From Rosellinia necatrix (Eukaryota; Ascomycota; Sordariomycetes; Xylariales; Xylariaceae): a stretch of 64,000 bases of DNA. Where the stretch lies: contig JAGYVD010000009.1 of the NCBI GenBank assembly GCA_021209875.1, positions 1,054,001 to 1,118,000 of the forward strand, read 5' to 3'. Shown here piece by piece: positions 23,775 to 37,437 of the stretch (positions are counted from its first letter, which is position 1; every line of letters starts with the position of its first letter). Position numbers and translations under genes: made by a program. The notes under the pieces were generated by a model. The model saw only the letters and a list, made by a program, of their open reading frames with translations. It was not told the origin of the DNA and ran no database searches.

Positions 23775-26480
23775 ATTGTCGTAAGTACGTACGGCAGCCG
23801 GGATTTTGCGGTAGGATGCCGAATAAGGGGGTTTCTGTTCACAGACGCCAAAGGCTAAGGCAGGCTAAGACGGGGGATCTGAGGTTGGCCTGAACCCGGG
23901 AGGACGGGATTATTAGTGAGGGAAATAGGACGGGGGTGGGATGGGAAAGGCAGTACAGAGGAGACGGGGTGGAAATGACGGCTACAAGAGCACACGAAGT
24001 GACGAGAGAGAGACGGATATGAGGATACCTCTTACTAGCTACTAGAGTACTGAAGTACTTACTTAGGTAAGGTAGGTGGGTTAAGTAAGTAGGTAGGCAG
24101 TAGGTAGGCACCTGGTAGAAGGTGGGATAGTATGATTCAGGAGGGTCTACGATAAGCTAGCTCGCTGGACGGCGCCGATAAGCCAGAATCTAAAGGCCGT
24201 GCCGTGCTGTGGTGCTTGCGAGTACCTGCCTAGGTATTTCCTGTACTTGACTATCTACTCAAGTAACTACTAGGTAGGTACGGTATAACTATGACAAACT
24301 CCACCCGGGACTGTCCTTCCTTCTGTCGAGTTCTGGTTCGTTCACCTTGTGCTGCTGTCGCATGCACCAATAGGTTTCAGCAGGCCTTGGTCAGTAGGCA
24401 CCTTGGCTGCTGAAACCGAATTCTTTGGTGCGTTAGCGTCGGCTTGGCGTCGTCGGGCAGTATCATGTCCCCTTAGCGCACAACGCAACCCATAGTGGAG
24501 TGCCATGCTACCTTACGCAGGCGGTGCCTATTGCAGGCCTCTGGGGTACTACCTACGTTTACAGTTCTAGTTATTGGTTCTAGTACCTACCCTAGGCATG
24601 GGGGTGCTTCACCTACACTACCTACACTATCTACACTACCTACCTACTGATGTAAGTAAGGGGCTGCTTGGGATTTCCGTTCAACCCGTTTTGTAAGTGT
24701 CGGCTATCTAGTAAGTGTATTTCTTTTAGATATTGGGTGGCAACTTGAAGCCTTCGCCCCTCAGTACCGACGTCTTACTTGTAGATAACACAAAGATGAT
24801 GTCTATCTACCTATTTTATGCAGGAACCAATCATTTGCCCACGAGCGTACAAGCGGCGGGAGAAATGGCCTCGGTGGACCAGATCGCATGCCACAACCCT
24901 CTCTCATCACTGGTCGCCTTGGCTATCCGGACCTCGATAGCTTCCCGGCGAGGGCAATCATACCCACCCAAGCCGCAGCTAGGTAGGCTAAGGGAATACC
25001 ACCCTACTATATGTTCTTTATCAGCCCTGTGACCAGATGAGGCGTGATGAGGGGTTGGGGAGGGGAAGGGATGATGATTAGGTAGGCCTGGGGGGTGACG
25101 TCAAGGCGTAGTCTGCCTAATGGCACGCTCTCTGACCATGACCATGCTGATGCTGGCACCTTGCAATGCCTCATTTTAGCTTTCGGAATTCGGAGAGATA
25201 TGGCAGACTAGGGTAAAAATAGGATAAATAGGGGGAGAGAGGACGACACATTACCCGCCAATTACATACCAGACTCCTATGACATTTAGACTAGGACGTT
25301 TAGATCAGGCATGCCTAGGCATGTCTAGGTCTGTCGAAGTATGTTTAACTTGGATGCCTACATCGTTCAGTAGCCAGAAATGGACGGGGAAGTCTTGACA
25401 GATGCCTGATGACCAGGGGTGGCCTGGCACACTCGCTCTCGTCACCACGCTACACTCGCTCTCGCAACCGCAAGCGCTATCGCAATCGAAATCAACTCCA
25501 AGCAATTCCAAACAACTCCAAGATTACCCCAAGGCTTACAGAGCCGACAGAACCGACAATACTGAATAGACTAATAGTGAGTAGGCTGACCAAGCGTCCC
25601 GTCGCTCTCACAGCATCCCCCGCATGTTATGTCCCTACTAGATAGCACTCACCAACGCCAAGGAGCATGAACTTCGTCTCAAAGCACACTACTAGTAGCC
25701 AAGGCATGATTAACGTCGCATCACCCTTTTGAACTAGGCCCACGCCTGCTGGTGGTTAAAGCAGTAGCCCGCAGAGAGAATGGAAGCAATTAAAAACTCA
25801 CCCTTACTCCTAACCACCTAATTGGTTTCACATGCCGTAGAAGAACCCTTGTGTGCACTACCAACAAGGCAATCCTAAGCCCGACGTCTATGTAGTGATG
25901 CCGGCTATAAAGCCACTCGGCTTCAGAGAGCATCTCGTCTCTGTGTTTATTCATAAATCGGATGAACACGAAGCCCGCCGGCTTGTCCATCCCACGTAGA
26001 TAACCCCAGAGATGCGGGTCGCAGGCAATTGAGCAATTGTTTGACAGCAATTCAGATTGCGATGAACTCGTACGGGGGGTTTTGCATGATGCGCAGCGCT
26101 ATTGCATCTTCGGGTGGCTGGATGACGCGCTGCCAGCCTCACATTACCCAAGGACGTGTCAGACGACTAAGTGAATGTTCACTGCGTCAACAACTGTTCA
26201 ACGTCGTCTCGTCCAGCAGCGCCTGCCAGTGATGATCGACACAGTGACAGCGGGCAACCATACGAAGTATATCATGGCAATAGACTGCTCGTGAGGAGGG
26301 GCATGATCGCGAACGGCCGGATGCGCCGCGAGATGACTCAGGAACAATGGATCGTTCAGGTTAATACCTCATTGTAGACGATTATTGAAGAGTCAACTTC
26401 AGCCCTGGTGATGGTCGGGAGATGGCGGAGACGGTGGAGAGGTAGATGATGGAGCCCTTTTCACATGGGCTGAGTCATTA

Positions 26481-26550
26481 GATGATTGATTGATTGACTG
26501 ACTGACTGACTGACTGACTGACTGACTGACTGACTGACTGACTGACTGAT
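26481..26550. repeat. (TGAT)n(TGAC)n tetranucleotide microsatellite
   Basis: A few TGAT units are followed by about 14 near-perfect TGAC units. It is intergenic. Confidence 0.95.
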
Positions 26551-27763
26551 GAAGAAGCTGGGCTGGTGGGATGAGGGCCAGCCGTCGCTCTGGCCGTCGT
26601 ATTCCGTTTAGGGGTGGTGGTCATCAGTAGGGGTTCTCGTTAGGGGCTGTCGTTAGGGGTTGCTGTTTGGGGTTGAGTGTAATTTGATTAAATGCGATAT
26701 CACGGCACCTTGCGCATAGTGTAGATAGCGTAGGAGACATGCGGTTGTTGGTCTAGTTTGTGACTCACGTTTCCTTGCGCCTGTGTTGAACGAAGCTGGT
26801 GGAAACGAGCAGCAGATGACGGATGACGACGACAAATAGGCACCTGAATTAATGGCCGGGCCAATAGCGACTGGGGTTCGGATCCCTTGTTATAATTAGG
26901 GACGGTGGAAGTCGATAACTATCTGGAGAGGTATCTGGCTGAAACCGTCGTCATTCCCCCAGATTATTCTTTTATTCATTCATTCATGTGCATTTGCATA
27001 CAAGTGTACGTACTTACTTGCATGCCCAAGTACCTAAGGTATCTACAGTAGTATCTACAGTAGATAGTATCTGTCTAGTATCTACCTGCATACCTACTAC
27101 CGTGACCTACCTACCTACCTACCTACCTACCCATATCTACATACCTATATCTACATACTTCTATATTCATCTTATATCTCCATTCGGGCCACAGTTACCT
27201 ATAGGCTAGTTACAGGACACAGCCATTGGCATGACATGACCTCCAGTGCCCCCCAATCGCCCGCCTGACGACTCCATACCCCAATATCTGCCCCAGCATC
27301 TGCCCCAATCATCAATCATACACACCTAACTATTCTTGGTAGAGTGCCGGACCTAGAATACTACTATACCGAGTGTACCGCCGACGGCCGATCGCCCTAG
27401 CGCTCTGACTCGGGCTGGGATTAGGAATCGGATTTCAGAAAATCCCGTCTTGGTCCCTCGATACCTACATAATTGGCTGCTATCTAAAGACGAGTCGTCC
27501 CTGCTGCCCATCTCATCACCTCTCGGCCGAGACTGGTAGAAAGGAAGATCCACCAAGGGATCTTATCAAGCATCAGGCATGGTACTGTCGACAATCTTGC
27601 GCGCCGAACCCCAATAACCAGAGTCTGAGCGCACCGACGACACGAGGACACCCATCATCCGCTCCCAGGCAGGCGGTCGTGTTTGCCAGAGTCACCACTG
27701 CATAGTTGTCGCAAGCTTATCCCCGTCAGCACTCACCAGATATTGTAGACAGGCAGTCAAGCA

Positions 27764-27880
27764 AGACGGACAGTCAGGCAGGCAGGCAGGCAGACAGACA
27801 AACAGACAAGCAAGCAGAGAGGGAGAAGGAGAGGGAGAGGGAAGAGGGAAGAGGGAAGAGAGAAGGAGAAGAGAGACAGC
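27764..27880. repeat. Purine-rich GGCA/GACA/GAGA tract
   Basis: CAGG/CAGA tetranucleotides grade into a GGGAGAA-type polypurine tract, ending about 50 bases before the start codon of the Zn2Cys6 gene. It probably lies in its promoter or 5' UTR. Confidence 0.85.
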
Positions 27881-27929
27881 ATATGCGAACTAGCCACGCG
27901 GGGCTGACTGGTGTCCTGTCTCTGTCGCA

Positions 27930-30583
27930 ATGTCGGCGACGCCCCCCGCCACCACGGCATCACCGTCCCATTCCAAGCCAACCAAGGTGCTCGCCTGTGT
28001 CCATTGCCAGTATCGCAAGATCAAGTGCGATCGCCAGCAGCCGTGCTCAAACTGTATTAAGGTATGTGATGTGTATGTCGACATGATGCGCCGTGTCCCG
28101 CCATCCAAACCCCTCCCCCTTCCCCCAGGCCCTGGGTGACGCCACCTGCACCCGCCTCACAACTTGCAATTCGTCTCCGAGCGCATTGCGCATTGCATCT
28201 CACGTTTGCTTGCTTGCTTGCTTACCTTCCACTTTTCGTCTCACTAACGCAAAATCCAGGCCAAAATCGCTTGCAAACCTAGCATCCCAGCCCCACCGCA
28301 CAAACGCCGTCGCCCAAACCAGGATCTCCTAGAGCGCCTAGCACGGTGTGAGAAACTCCTGAAGCAGTATGCCGATGGCAATGTTCCGCCCCGAGGGGAA
28401 TCGGCCCTGGCCCCAGCCTCGGTTCCAGCCCCAGTTGCAGCTGAGCCCAGTAGTAGCAGCAGCAGCAGCCAGCCTGCCTCATTGTTAGCTAAGAAAGGAG
28501 ATGTCGATGCTAAACCGGCTTACAAGCCCGGAAAGGTTGTTGAAGAGGACGGCAACGTCCGTTTCATGGATAATTACATCCGGATCAGCTTTCACGATGA
28601 GGCATGGCCCCTTTCCTCCCCCAGTGCTATGCAACCACCCTACTGACCTCTACTATCAGCTCGCCGCCATGAGAAATATCATCGACGACGACGATCACGA
28701 CCAGGAGTCCGAGTCGGGCACTGTCGGCCTGTCACCCGACAACAATGCGGACCTCTTCCTTGGTGTTGAGGATACAACAATTGACCTGCAAGAATTACAA
28801 CCAGAGTATGTTTTTCCTTAGTCAGGAGTAATGAATTAATGGCCGTGGTGTGTTATTGTAGCTAACACGAATTCAAACGTAGTCTTGTTAATGTCTTTCG
28901 GCTCTGGCAACTATTCATTGACCGCGTCAACCCCATAATCAAAGTGGTCCATATCCCCAGCTTGCAGTCTTATGTGCTAGACTCCGCCAACGACATCAAT
29001 AAAATCCCCTTACCATATCAAGCTCTCCTCTTTGCCATCTATACCATGACCGTCGTGTCACTCACTAACCAAGAAGCAATTCAACTGCTTGGCACTACCA
29101 GGGAAGACGCCTTGAACCGGTTTACTCGAGGCACAAAACTCGCATTGACTCGGTCAAATTTCTTGAAAAATTATAATATGACAATCTTACAGGCACTTGC
29201 GCTCTACATGGTACCTTCCCCTCTTCTTAAACCCGTTAGCTATGACTAAGTACCTGACGCTCAACTTCATAGCTTTCGTTGAACGGCCGCACAGACAACC
29301 ATACGGTTTGGATCATGGGAGGTACTGTCATGCGCATTGCCCAGAAAATGGGCTACCACCGCGACGGCGAACAATTTAACCTCTCGCCTTTTGAGGCCGA
29401 GATGCGACGGAGGCTGTGGTGGCATGTCCTCACACAGGATTCTAGGTACGCCATGATGTCTGGTCTAAGTCATTCCTGGGTACCTTCGAATTGGGACACC
29501 AAGATGCCCCAGAACCTAGACGATACAGATCTATCCCCAAACTCGCTAGAGCCTCTTGTGCCTCGAAACGGCCCCACAGAGATGGCATTCGTCCTTCTCA
29601 TCTATAACTATCAAAGATTCACGAACAGGACGCACCGTGAATTCGAGGCCGCTTTCCTGGCCCTGCGTGACGGCGGCAAACGCGATCCGGAACAACAATA
29701 TTCACCTGGCCCCATCGAAACATATCGCGCGCTCGTCGATAAAATCGACGCGGAGCTCGCCGAATTCGAGCGCAAATACGTCGATCCGTCGGCCGGGGGT
29801 ATCCAGGAAGCGGCATCGCTGATACGGCCCCTTTTCATCGAGAAGATGAGGGCTGTCATGATCCCGATGCGCGAGCAGCCCGAGTGGGGTACCGAGATCT
29901 TCGACCAGATCGACAGCCTGTTCAAGTCTTTCATCGACAGCCACTCGCGGAACCGCGCGGTCTACCGGCGGCTGGCCAGCACGGGGTTCCTGTGGTTCAC
30001 GCGGGCGGGTTTTCAGCCCGACGCGCTCCTCCTCTTCACGGCCAAGCTCTACAAGCGGCCGACAGGCACGCTGACCGAGCGCGCCTGGGCCGCGCTCGAC
30101 TCCATCCACGAGCTGCACCCGGACCTCTTCGACCTCTCGCAGAAGAAGTTCGACCGCCAGGCGCACTTCACGCTCAAGGCTTGGGCCGTGCGCGAGCAGG
30201 CGCTCGCGCAGTGCGGAAAACAGGTCGACGTCCCCGAGTTCATCTTGCGCCTGCGCCAGCTCGTGCTGTCGTCGCGCGTAGCTGCGTCGTCGTCATACAC
30301 GGGTTCCACCGGGTCGCCAGCGTCAGCGTCCCAGCAATTCTTCCTGCAGCAGCACCAGCAACAGCACCAGCAGACCTCGCCTTACCAGCAGCAGATGTCG
30401 CTTGACCTGGGAGACATGAGCCGCTACCTCGGCGGCGGCGGCGCCTCGGCCCTGAGCTTCGACATGTGGGGAAATCTGACGATGGAGAACGACGCGAATA
30501 ATATCCAACAGCAGCAGGCGCTGCCTTATGGGGGCTTCGACTTCTCGAAGCTCGACTTTACGTCCATGGATTTCACCGGGTAG
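27930..30583 (+). CDS. Zn(II)2Cys6 / fungal_trans transcription factor
   Basis: Five exons: 27930-28061, 28260-28601, 28660-28805, 28883-29210 and 29273-30583, 752 residues. The zinc cluster is C23-x2-C26-x6-C33-x5-C39-x2-C42-x6-C49, with intron 1 falling between the fifth and sixth cysteine codons, an arrangement common in this family. A short linker-coiled region follows (LLERLARCEKLLKQY, about 65-80). The fungal-specific middle homology region spans about residues 210-520: LVNVFRLWQLFIDRVNPIIKVVH, AIYTMTVVSL, VMRIAQKMGYHRDG, and EMRRRLWWHVLTQDSRYAMMSG. The C-terminus is Ser/Gln-rich. It is a nuclear regulator with unknown targets, and no obvious client gene is adjacent. The third intron-exon border is GT-AG, but intron 2 (28602-28659) appears to use a GC donor. 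All other junctions restore family-like sequence. Confidence 0.93.
28602..28659 (+). other. Probable GC-AG intron
   Basis: The 58-base intron begins GAG|GCATGG and ends TATCAG|CTC, with a CTGAC branch-like site about 20 bases before the acceptor. Joining it gives FHDELAAMRNIID, which matches the family, and no GT donor nearby does so in frame. Confidence 0.75.
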
Positions 30584-33500
30584 ATTTCAGCATACCCCCC
30601 GCATGTGACGGATTACTATAGGACGAACCGCAAGTCCTTGTTCCTTACGGGACGCGGCGCGGTTACGATCACGCTGTCTTAGCATTTCACATAAGAGAAA
30701 GCAGGTTAGATGTGTTTAAACACACTCTCTGACGTGACACCCAAGCCTTCGAGGTATCGAAGAACTGTACGATCATGGGATATATAGGATGGTTTTCTCC
30801 TCTCTATTGGCAAGTGTATAGTTAGACGAGGACCCGTCATTATTGCCAATACTTACAGGCCATATGTACAATAAAACCAACTCAGTTAATTTCATAGCCG
30901 GCTCCTGTTATAATTACAAGCTAGGATTAAGGTTGGGCTATAGCTAGGCTGGAGCAGGCTCTAGCAGACTAGCATTACGGGTTATGTAGGCGCCGATTAC
31001 TTCGTAACAATGTGCGGAAACCCTAATAGACATATCACAACTCAAGTCTCAAATTACCAACTTGAATCCCCTGTATATCTAATACCTTTGTGACCGATTT
31101 TCCGCCATCAATCTAAGCAATGAGCAAGAGATTAAAACTGGTGGATTGCAATGACTAGAGCAAGTTTTACATAACTCTGATCGGGTAGGGTCTATGATAT
31201 CTTAGGTAGTCGCTAGTAACCTTCAGCAGAACATTCTACTATATCTTCATCACGCATTTAGTTGTGTCCCGCTAATCTTCCTTCCATTCTCTTGGTATAA
31301 TATCATCGTGGGGCTTTGAAAGGCGTCGGATCCTGACTACTTCTTACTCTGCTATCTATACGCAACCCTTCCTCGGCGTCTCCCACGATAGAACTTACGT
31401 TCTTCTGCATCATTGCGCAATACTAAGATAACATCTTCATACGTTCTAAACAATTATAACTAGAAACTCAAGTATAATTACACAGACCATCTCGTCATTG
31501 GCAACACTTTCCTGAGGTTTCTGACACGACTACCATCACATACGACCACCAGGTCTCATTCCCTTGCTGACCTCTTCATCACACCCGCCGAGTATTGATG
31601 CGGAAAGCGGCGTTGGAGGCTCCTTCCCCTGTGCGGTTCCAGTATATCCCATGACAATGCACACCTAGAAGTTTGTCTTCTGTTGCTAACTTATCCATGA
31701 AATGGCGGTGGCCAAGACGATCTGCATTCCCCTCAATAACTCAGTGCAACTATATAGCACAACCACGCAGGGATAAGTAATGCGTCAAGCACTTATTCCC
31801 CGAGCGCGATATTACTCAGGTTGTCTTCAGGTCTTAGATTGCAATTATACGTAAAAGTTTGCTAGAAAGATATTCGCCATGATGCTAAAAGTTTATGGCC
31901 GATACCCCTGTTAGAATGACCAAGGGTGCTTGAAAGCATACCCGGGCCTGAGATGATAATTCCTCATAAATGATATGTGAATACTGTTAAAAATAAATTT
32001 CTTTAACACGTATAAGAAGTAAGGTGTAAAGAACGACTCAATAATAATAAGATAAATATGAGTTGATCTCACACATTGCATATAGTTCGAAGAAACTCAA
32101 GGGATCTGGCCTCGTATCAGTCATTATCCAACCTCATATTCGTATTTAAGTTACAGTCAATTCCGTGTAATGCAATCTCACCAGCATATATAATACGACG
32201 TTGAATATAGCCACGAGAAACATTTAGTTTATGGCGCTCAGTATAGTTATATATCCATAACTCAACTCATTTCTACGTAATCGGCCCTTACACTCTTTCT
32301 AAGCGACTTTATGGACAATGTCAGCTGCAACAATAGAGTTTTAGAATAAATATGCCCGGAGTATCTAATTCCTATAAACACTAGATTAGTAGTTGGGTTA
32401 GCAACGACTAAAGAATCCCTAGCATTACACGAGGTATAGCCTCTGCGCTAATATCTTTCATTATCGCATCTTCTTTTTGTTCGCCAGCCCTCTCGCTTAT
32501 ATGCCCATAAGCCTCGTCAATATCTATACCGGAGGATTTAGAGTTTTCTATCCGTAAATTCGTCTATAAGAACCCAGCGATAAGACGTGAGTTCATTAGT
32601 AAAACAGTTTACCTACCTACTGCTACGTTCGGTATCACTAGACATTCTTCAACGCTTGCTCAGCTTGGAATTATAATTTGTTAAGGGTGTTGTCTCATCA
32701 GCTTTATATATCGCACTGTTCAACATTACGATATCCCTGGTGTCAATCAGAAGTAATTATGCAGGGAAACCGATGGGGGGAGCAAGAACCAGATGACGGC
32801 AAATATAATGATATCTTAGTGCATATGTAAGTGTCATGCTAACACTAGATTGGATATCGATTATATACAGGGGATCTATGAACTATAAGATAGGCATGAT
32901 ATCTTGGTTAAATCTGTGTAATTGCGAGTTGTGTGAGACTAAATTATGAAAAAGGCTTGTGTGATACGTAATAGCAAAGAAGAAAAGGGCTATATTTGTG
33001 GCCATAAATGCGAAAAGTCAAGTTTAGAATGAGAACTATTTGTCCTAGCTTGGAATTCCTCTCTGTGAGTGTTGCCAGTATAAGGAGTACGCATAGTATC
33101 AGTCAAAGTGATCCGTAAAAACGCGCCCCATAGACTTCTTTCCTCCCACGCTTCATCGCTAGCTAATTACTCCAACTCGGAGGATTTTCTCATCAAGCAT
33201 TTGTTGTTCCAAACCATCGACACCTCTTAGGGTGATTGACAAGGAGTGTCCCAGGTAAAGACTCGCCCTCAGACTACTCTGCTGTGCTGGCTCCCGTCCG
33301 GGCATGTTGTAATGAAGCCATATATCATCGGGATGGTGGTATCCGCGTTCACGTCCCACCTAAAACACGTACTCACGTGCTCTTTGAGACATGACTTTTC
33401 ACAGTTCTGTATCACTAATGTCTGATAGGTTATAGGCCGCCGAACAGACATCTCTTGGCGGAGAAGGATAATATGACGCGCCCTGACCCAACTGAACTCA

Positions 33501-36500
33501 GGAGTGCCGGGTCAGGCGGCAGATGTCGCGGAAAGACCCGCCAACGTACCGTAACGTTAACACCATAGCAATATCGCAGTACGACTACTGGGCGACGATC
33601 TTCTCGTGTCAGAGCGAGGCTCGCAGCCTTCTCCTGAGCCGTATGTCTCACCCGGCCACTTGGCCATATCGCCAGGGGACAGCAAGAGGGGTGTGTGGTT
33701 AGCATCAAGTATACAATACTCGCGGGGGCCGTGGCATAATAGTAGAGAAGTATTTCTACATTGCCATCAACGCATGGCAATCCTGGATATTACCAGAGAT
33801 CAATATAACCGGGGACTAAGAACGGATGAACAATCTTGCAAGGAAAAAAATAAAAATAAAAATAAAAACGAAACATTAATTTGGCGTCACGTACACGCTG
33901 CAGCGTCTTCAATATTGTTGGTGCCGGAGGTCGATCGAAGCGGCAAGTGGATATCGAAATCCCTTGCATGCGTTGATACGAAGCCCCCTGCTGGGGAAAT
34001 ATCGATTAAGATGCCGATCTTATAAGGGGTTGATAAAGCTTGGGGTCCTCGTCCTCTGCATCTAGCGTACGATTAACCTGTGGGTGGACGGATCCAGGGG
34101 AGAAGCGAGAGCGGCAGGTAGGTCCCAAGCTCAGGGACGATGGCCAAGGAAGGGTTCCAGAAGGGTATCATGGGACCAAGAATAGACTATGGATGTACAG
34201 CAGGGTCTTACTCCATGAATACCGTCTCCCTACCAGGGGGGGAGGGGCCCTGTGGGACCTCCAGACTGGAGGGGGGATGATGTCTGCTGTCTCGCGGCAG
34301 TACATATGTAAACGTATCCGTTCCTGCCCTATTGCTTATGGAAGTGATCGACGTTCTTTTTTGCCTCCCCCTATGGACACACAAAGCGATCTGGCTGGGT
34401 TGCATCACCGTCGGATATTTTACTGACGAAGGGTCTCACGGTGGCAGTGCAGAGCCCTGCACGATGATGTGATAGAAACAGGGCACGCCTACTCGCCTCC
34501 GGGACAACCCGTGCTATTATATGGCGGGACGGGGACCCCTTTCGGAGCGCTGAACACGAGCTCCCTCGCATTGGCGGCGCGGCTCCCCCGAATCCCTCCT
34601 CAGCCTACGGCGACGTGGGATTCATTCAGGGGCATGGGCGACGGCGCCCGTGCTGCTGGGCGCGCCGGGTCGTTGTGGGCTGGCTTGAAACGCGGGTCCG
34701 GAAGGAGAGGTACGGCGCGGCTCAATTCCGGTCGCTGGAGTTCGCGTGCTGCCTTGGTGCGGCCATGTTGGCGACCAGCACAAGCGCTACGTTTTGCGAC
34801 GGCCATCGACGCCGTCCTGGTGCTTTGAGGGGGAAGGGAGGGCAGGGCAGGGGGGAAGGGGGCTGCTACTGCACTCGCCTAGCGACGGAATCAGGTTCCT
34901 AAAAATAAGAGATTTACGGAAGTGCACAGGGGAACGATAGTTTAATGATCAAATATGACGTAAGTCAGGCAACTCGGAAAATAAACCGCTTTCAATGACC
35001 GCATTGGGAGAGAGCAAGGTGAGAAGCGAATTGTGATCGAGTGATCGTCGACTTTAGGACCCGTCTTGGTAAAGAGGCCGAAAAACCATTGAGCTATCCA
35101 TACCAACACCGCCACAGGGAGTATTGGACTAGCGGACAGGGGGCGTGACAGGCCTTGTGATGCATTCGAACAGAACTACAAACTTCCGTTGCGAGCATGA
35201 GTAGTAGGGAGTGCAAGGACGAGGAAAACATAAGAGGCGCTGCCGGATCTGGAGTAGCTCGATATGTGTATAGAAGCAGATGAGAGACATCGCTTCCTGG
35301 GCTAATGCTCACATGGTTCATAACCCCTGGCAGACCAACGGGAAACGGGGTGCGGGTAGTGGTATTGCAGCCGGCGGGCACGAGATTGCAACACAATGTC
35401 GCAAAAAGCCATTGGGCCACGGATAAGTTCGCCAAGTTTGGATACCAACGTCTGACCAAGCGCTCACAATCAATAGTGCTATGCACAGACAGGCGCAACG
35501 TCGCGGCAAGGGTCATCGAGGCGGGCAAATTAATCAGATATCGAAAGCTGGTGCGCTAACGGACCAGTTGGCTGGAACAGTCAAGATGATGATTGCGCCC
35601 TGCCGTTACCCCTGCATGCAACCCATTGAGTGTTATCCGACAATCTGCTATAGCGATGAGTAGGCTGTATAGAGCCGCTGAGCGTTACCGAAGATATCGA
35701 TATCGATATTTAAATAGGTCAGTTATCATGACAAGCACACTAATAAGTCAAGGTCTATTGATGGAAACAGTAAGATCGCATCTGCCAGAAACGGTCATCA
35801 TTTCCGCAACGGGTCGTGTCGAGTCGAGCAGTTAGTTCTGAGGATCAGAGGAGAGTTGGTCATATTGACGGTTAGAGGCATAAGTTCATAGTTCTTATGA
35901 AAGCCAACAAAATTGTAAAGCGAAACGAGGGGTAGGTAGCATCACCAATCTGCAACGGATCTTGTATCAATGAGCCTCGATTTACCCACGTGGGAACGAC
36001 CGTCGCTCGAGCGTCCAGGTGGACTATTTTCCGTCAAGCCGGCGAAATTTGTGGCTGAACAGAGTTGGTATAGAGAATCCAAGCGGAGGCCAGCCCACTA
36101 TGGATACTATGCGATCAAGACCACCTCGCTTGGAAAGCTTGGCATGCGGATGACGAGATAGGTAGCTTATAAGCACTTTTCTTGGCCAACAAGCGAGAGA
36201 TGGAAGGGGACCAAAAGAGAGAATCGAAGCTCATCGCTGTTGACCATCCCCCTTCCACTGCGAGAGAAGCATGCCCAGAGTTCAAAGTCTCAATTATAAC
36301 TTGGTATGATAGTGGCGGAAATTCCGGCACCGATGCACATCGACGGCAACGTCAAGTTTCAGATTAAGCCCGACCCGCAAGATGCAGATGCTGTGCTGCA
36401 CCTGGTCACATTATGCAGCATCTGCACCTATGGGACGTCATGTAGCCTCGATGTTATTGGATGGCAGTTCTGTCTCGAGCAGAGGCCGAACTAATGCGAA

Positions 36501-37389
36501 GCATCGTGCTCACTTGCCACGTAAACAGCTACCCACAGAAGCTATTGTTTGTCGTAAGATAATCGAGGATGCCATCGCAGGCACCAGCCCCCAATAAACC
36601 GTACAGAAATAGCGAGCATCGTGATGGCCTGATGGCAAGGGGGACAGCCACCTGAATGAGCCAAGCGGCAACCTGGAAACTGTACGGAAGGGACCTCCGG
36701 TGACATCGTGTAGGAACCACCGCCATGGGTCGCACGCATTATCATCTACCATCGAGAACGATGTGAATTGTTGTCGACGGGGTGTCGTTGGGACTGCCAT
36801 TGAGACACCGTCCCTTCTTTCGCTTGTCTCGGCTCCTCGACGGCTCAAGCCGTCCGGATCCAAAGCTCATCGCCTTCTGTCACCAATTCCACCCGAAGGC
36901 TGCGTTGCCAATCAAGAATAAATACAAATAACAACACTGCAGAAGAAGCCAGTGGCCCGTGCTAACCGTTATATGGCTGGGGAAGTGATCCCCGAAAAGC
37001 GACAACCCTCCGAATTGACCTGAGAGCGGCTGATATGCCATGCTCCAATCCTGCGCGTAGCAAATGGCAAGACGAGTCTTCCTTGACATCGGCGGCGCAA
37101 GGACTTGCTCAACTACGATGCTAAACCAGCCGAGCGACGGTCAAGTGAGAAACCAGAGCTACCCCGAATAGGTAGGTACTAGTTATGGAATTCCAGAGTT
37201 GAACGGAGGCGCGGTGGCGCCTGTCTGTCCAGCTGGCGAGGGTGGAGGTTGAGGGTCCTCGTCGTCGAAGAGTCTCTGACCTGCCTGGCCATGTGGTAGT
37301 TGAAGCGGCGTCTAAGTCACGCTAGGTTAGATCGAAGTGCTATGTTCTAAGGGGAAATGGGTGGCGCGAGGGCGGCAAAGCTCGACAAG

Positions 37390-37437
37390 CGGCGGCGGCG
37401 GCGGCGGCGGCGGCGGTGGTGGTGGTGGCGGCGTCGA
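37390..37437. repeat. (GGC)n(GGT)n triplet array
   Basis: About nine GGC units are followed by about four GGT units. It reads as polyglycine or polyproline, but the surrounding frame has no supporting gene structure. Confidence 0.9.

Larger units (their letters stand above)
23775..27929. other. 4.2-kb spacer rich in TAGG/CCTA tracts
   Basis: This holds the OSBP promoter and the promoter of the Zn2Cys6 gene at 27930. Degenerate TAGG/CCTA tracts cluster at 24050-24120, 24225-24300, 24570-24660 and 27040-27170. A long TGAC array lies at 26481-26550 and a purine-rich GGCA/GAGA tract at 27764-27880. No frame has recognisable domains. Confidence 0.5.

Noticed and set aside
31536..31560. ACATACGACCA start resembling a dispersed 5S rRNA gene
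   Set aside because: Only the first bases agree; the rest of the 5S sequence and its internal control regions are missing.
31580..31650. Minus-strand fragment reading YWNRTGEGASNAAFR-like sequence
   Set aside because: Too short and bounded by stops; possibly a gene relic, but no family could be assigned.
34469..34902. Overlapping frames in a GC-rich patch
   Set aside because: They lie on both strands and share the same bases, with no domain and no supporting splice structure.
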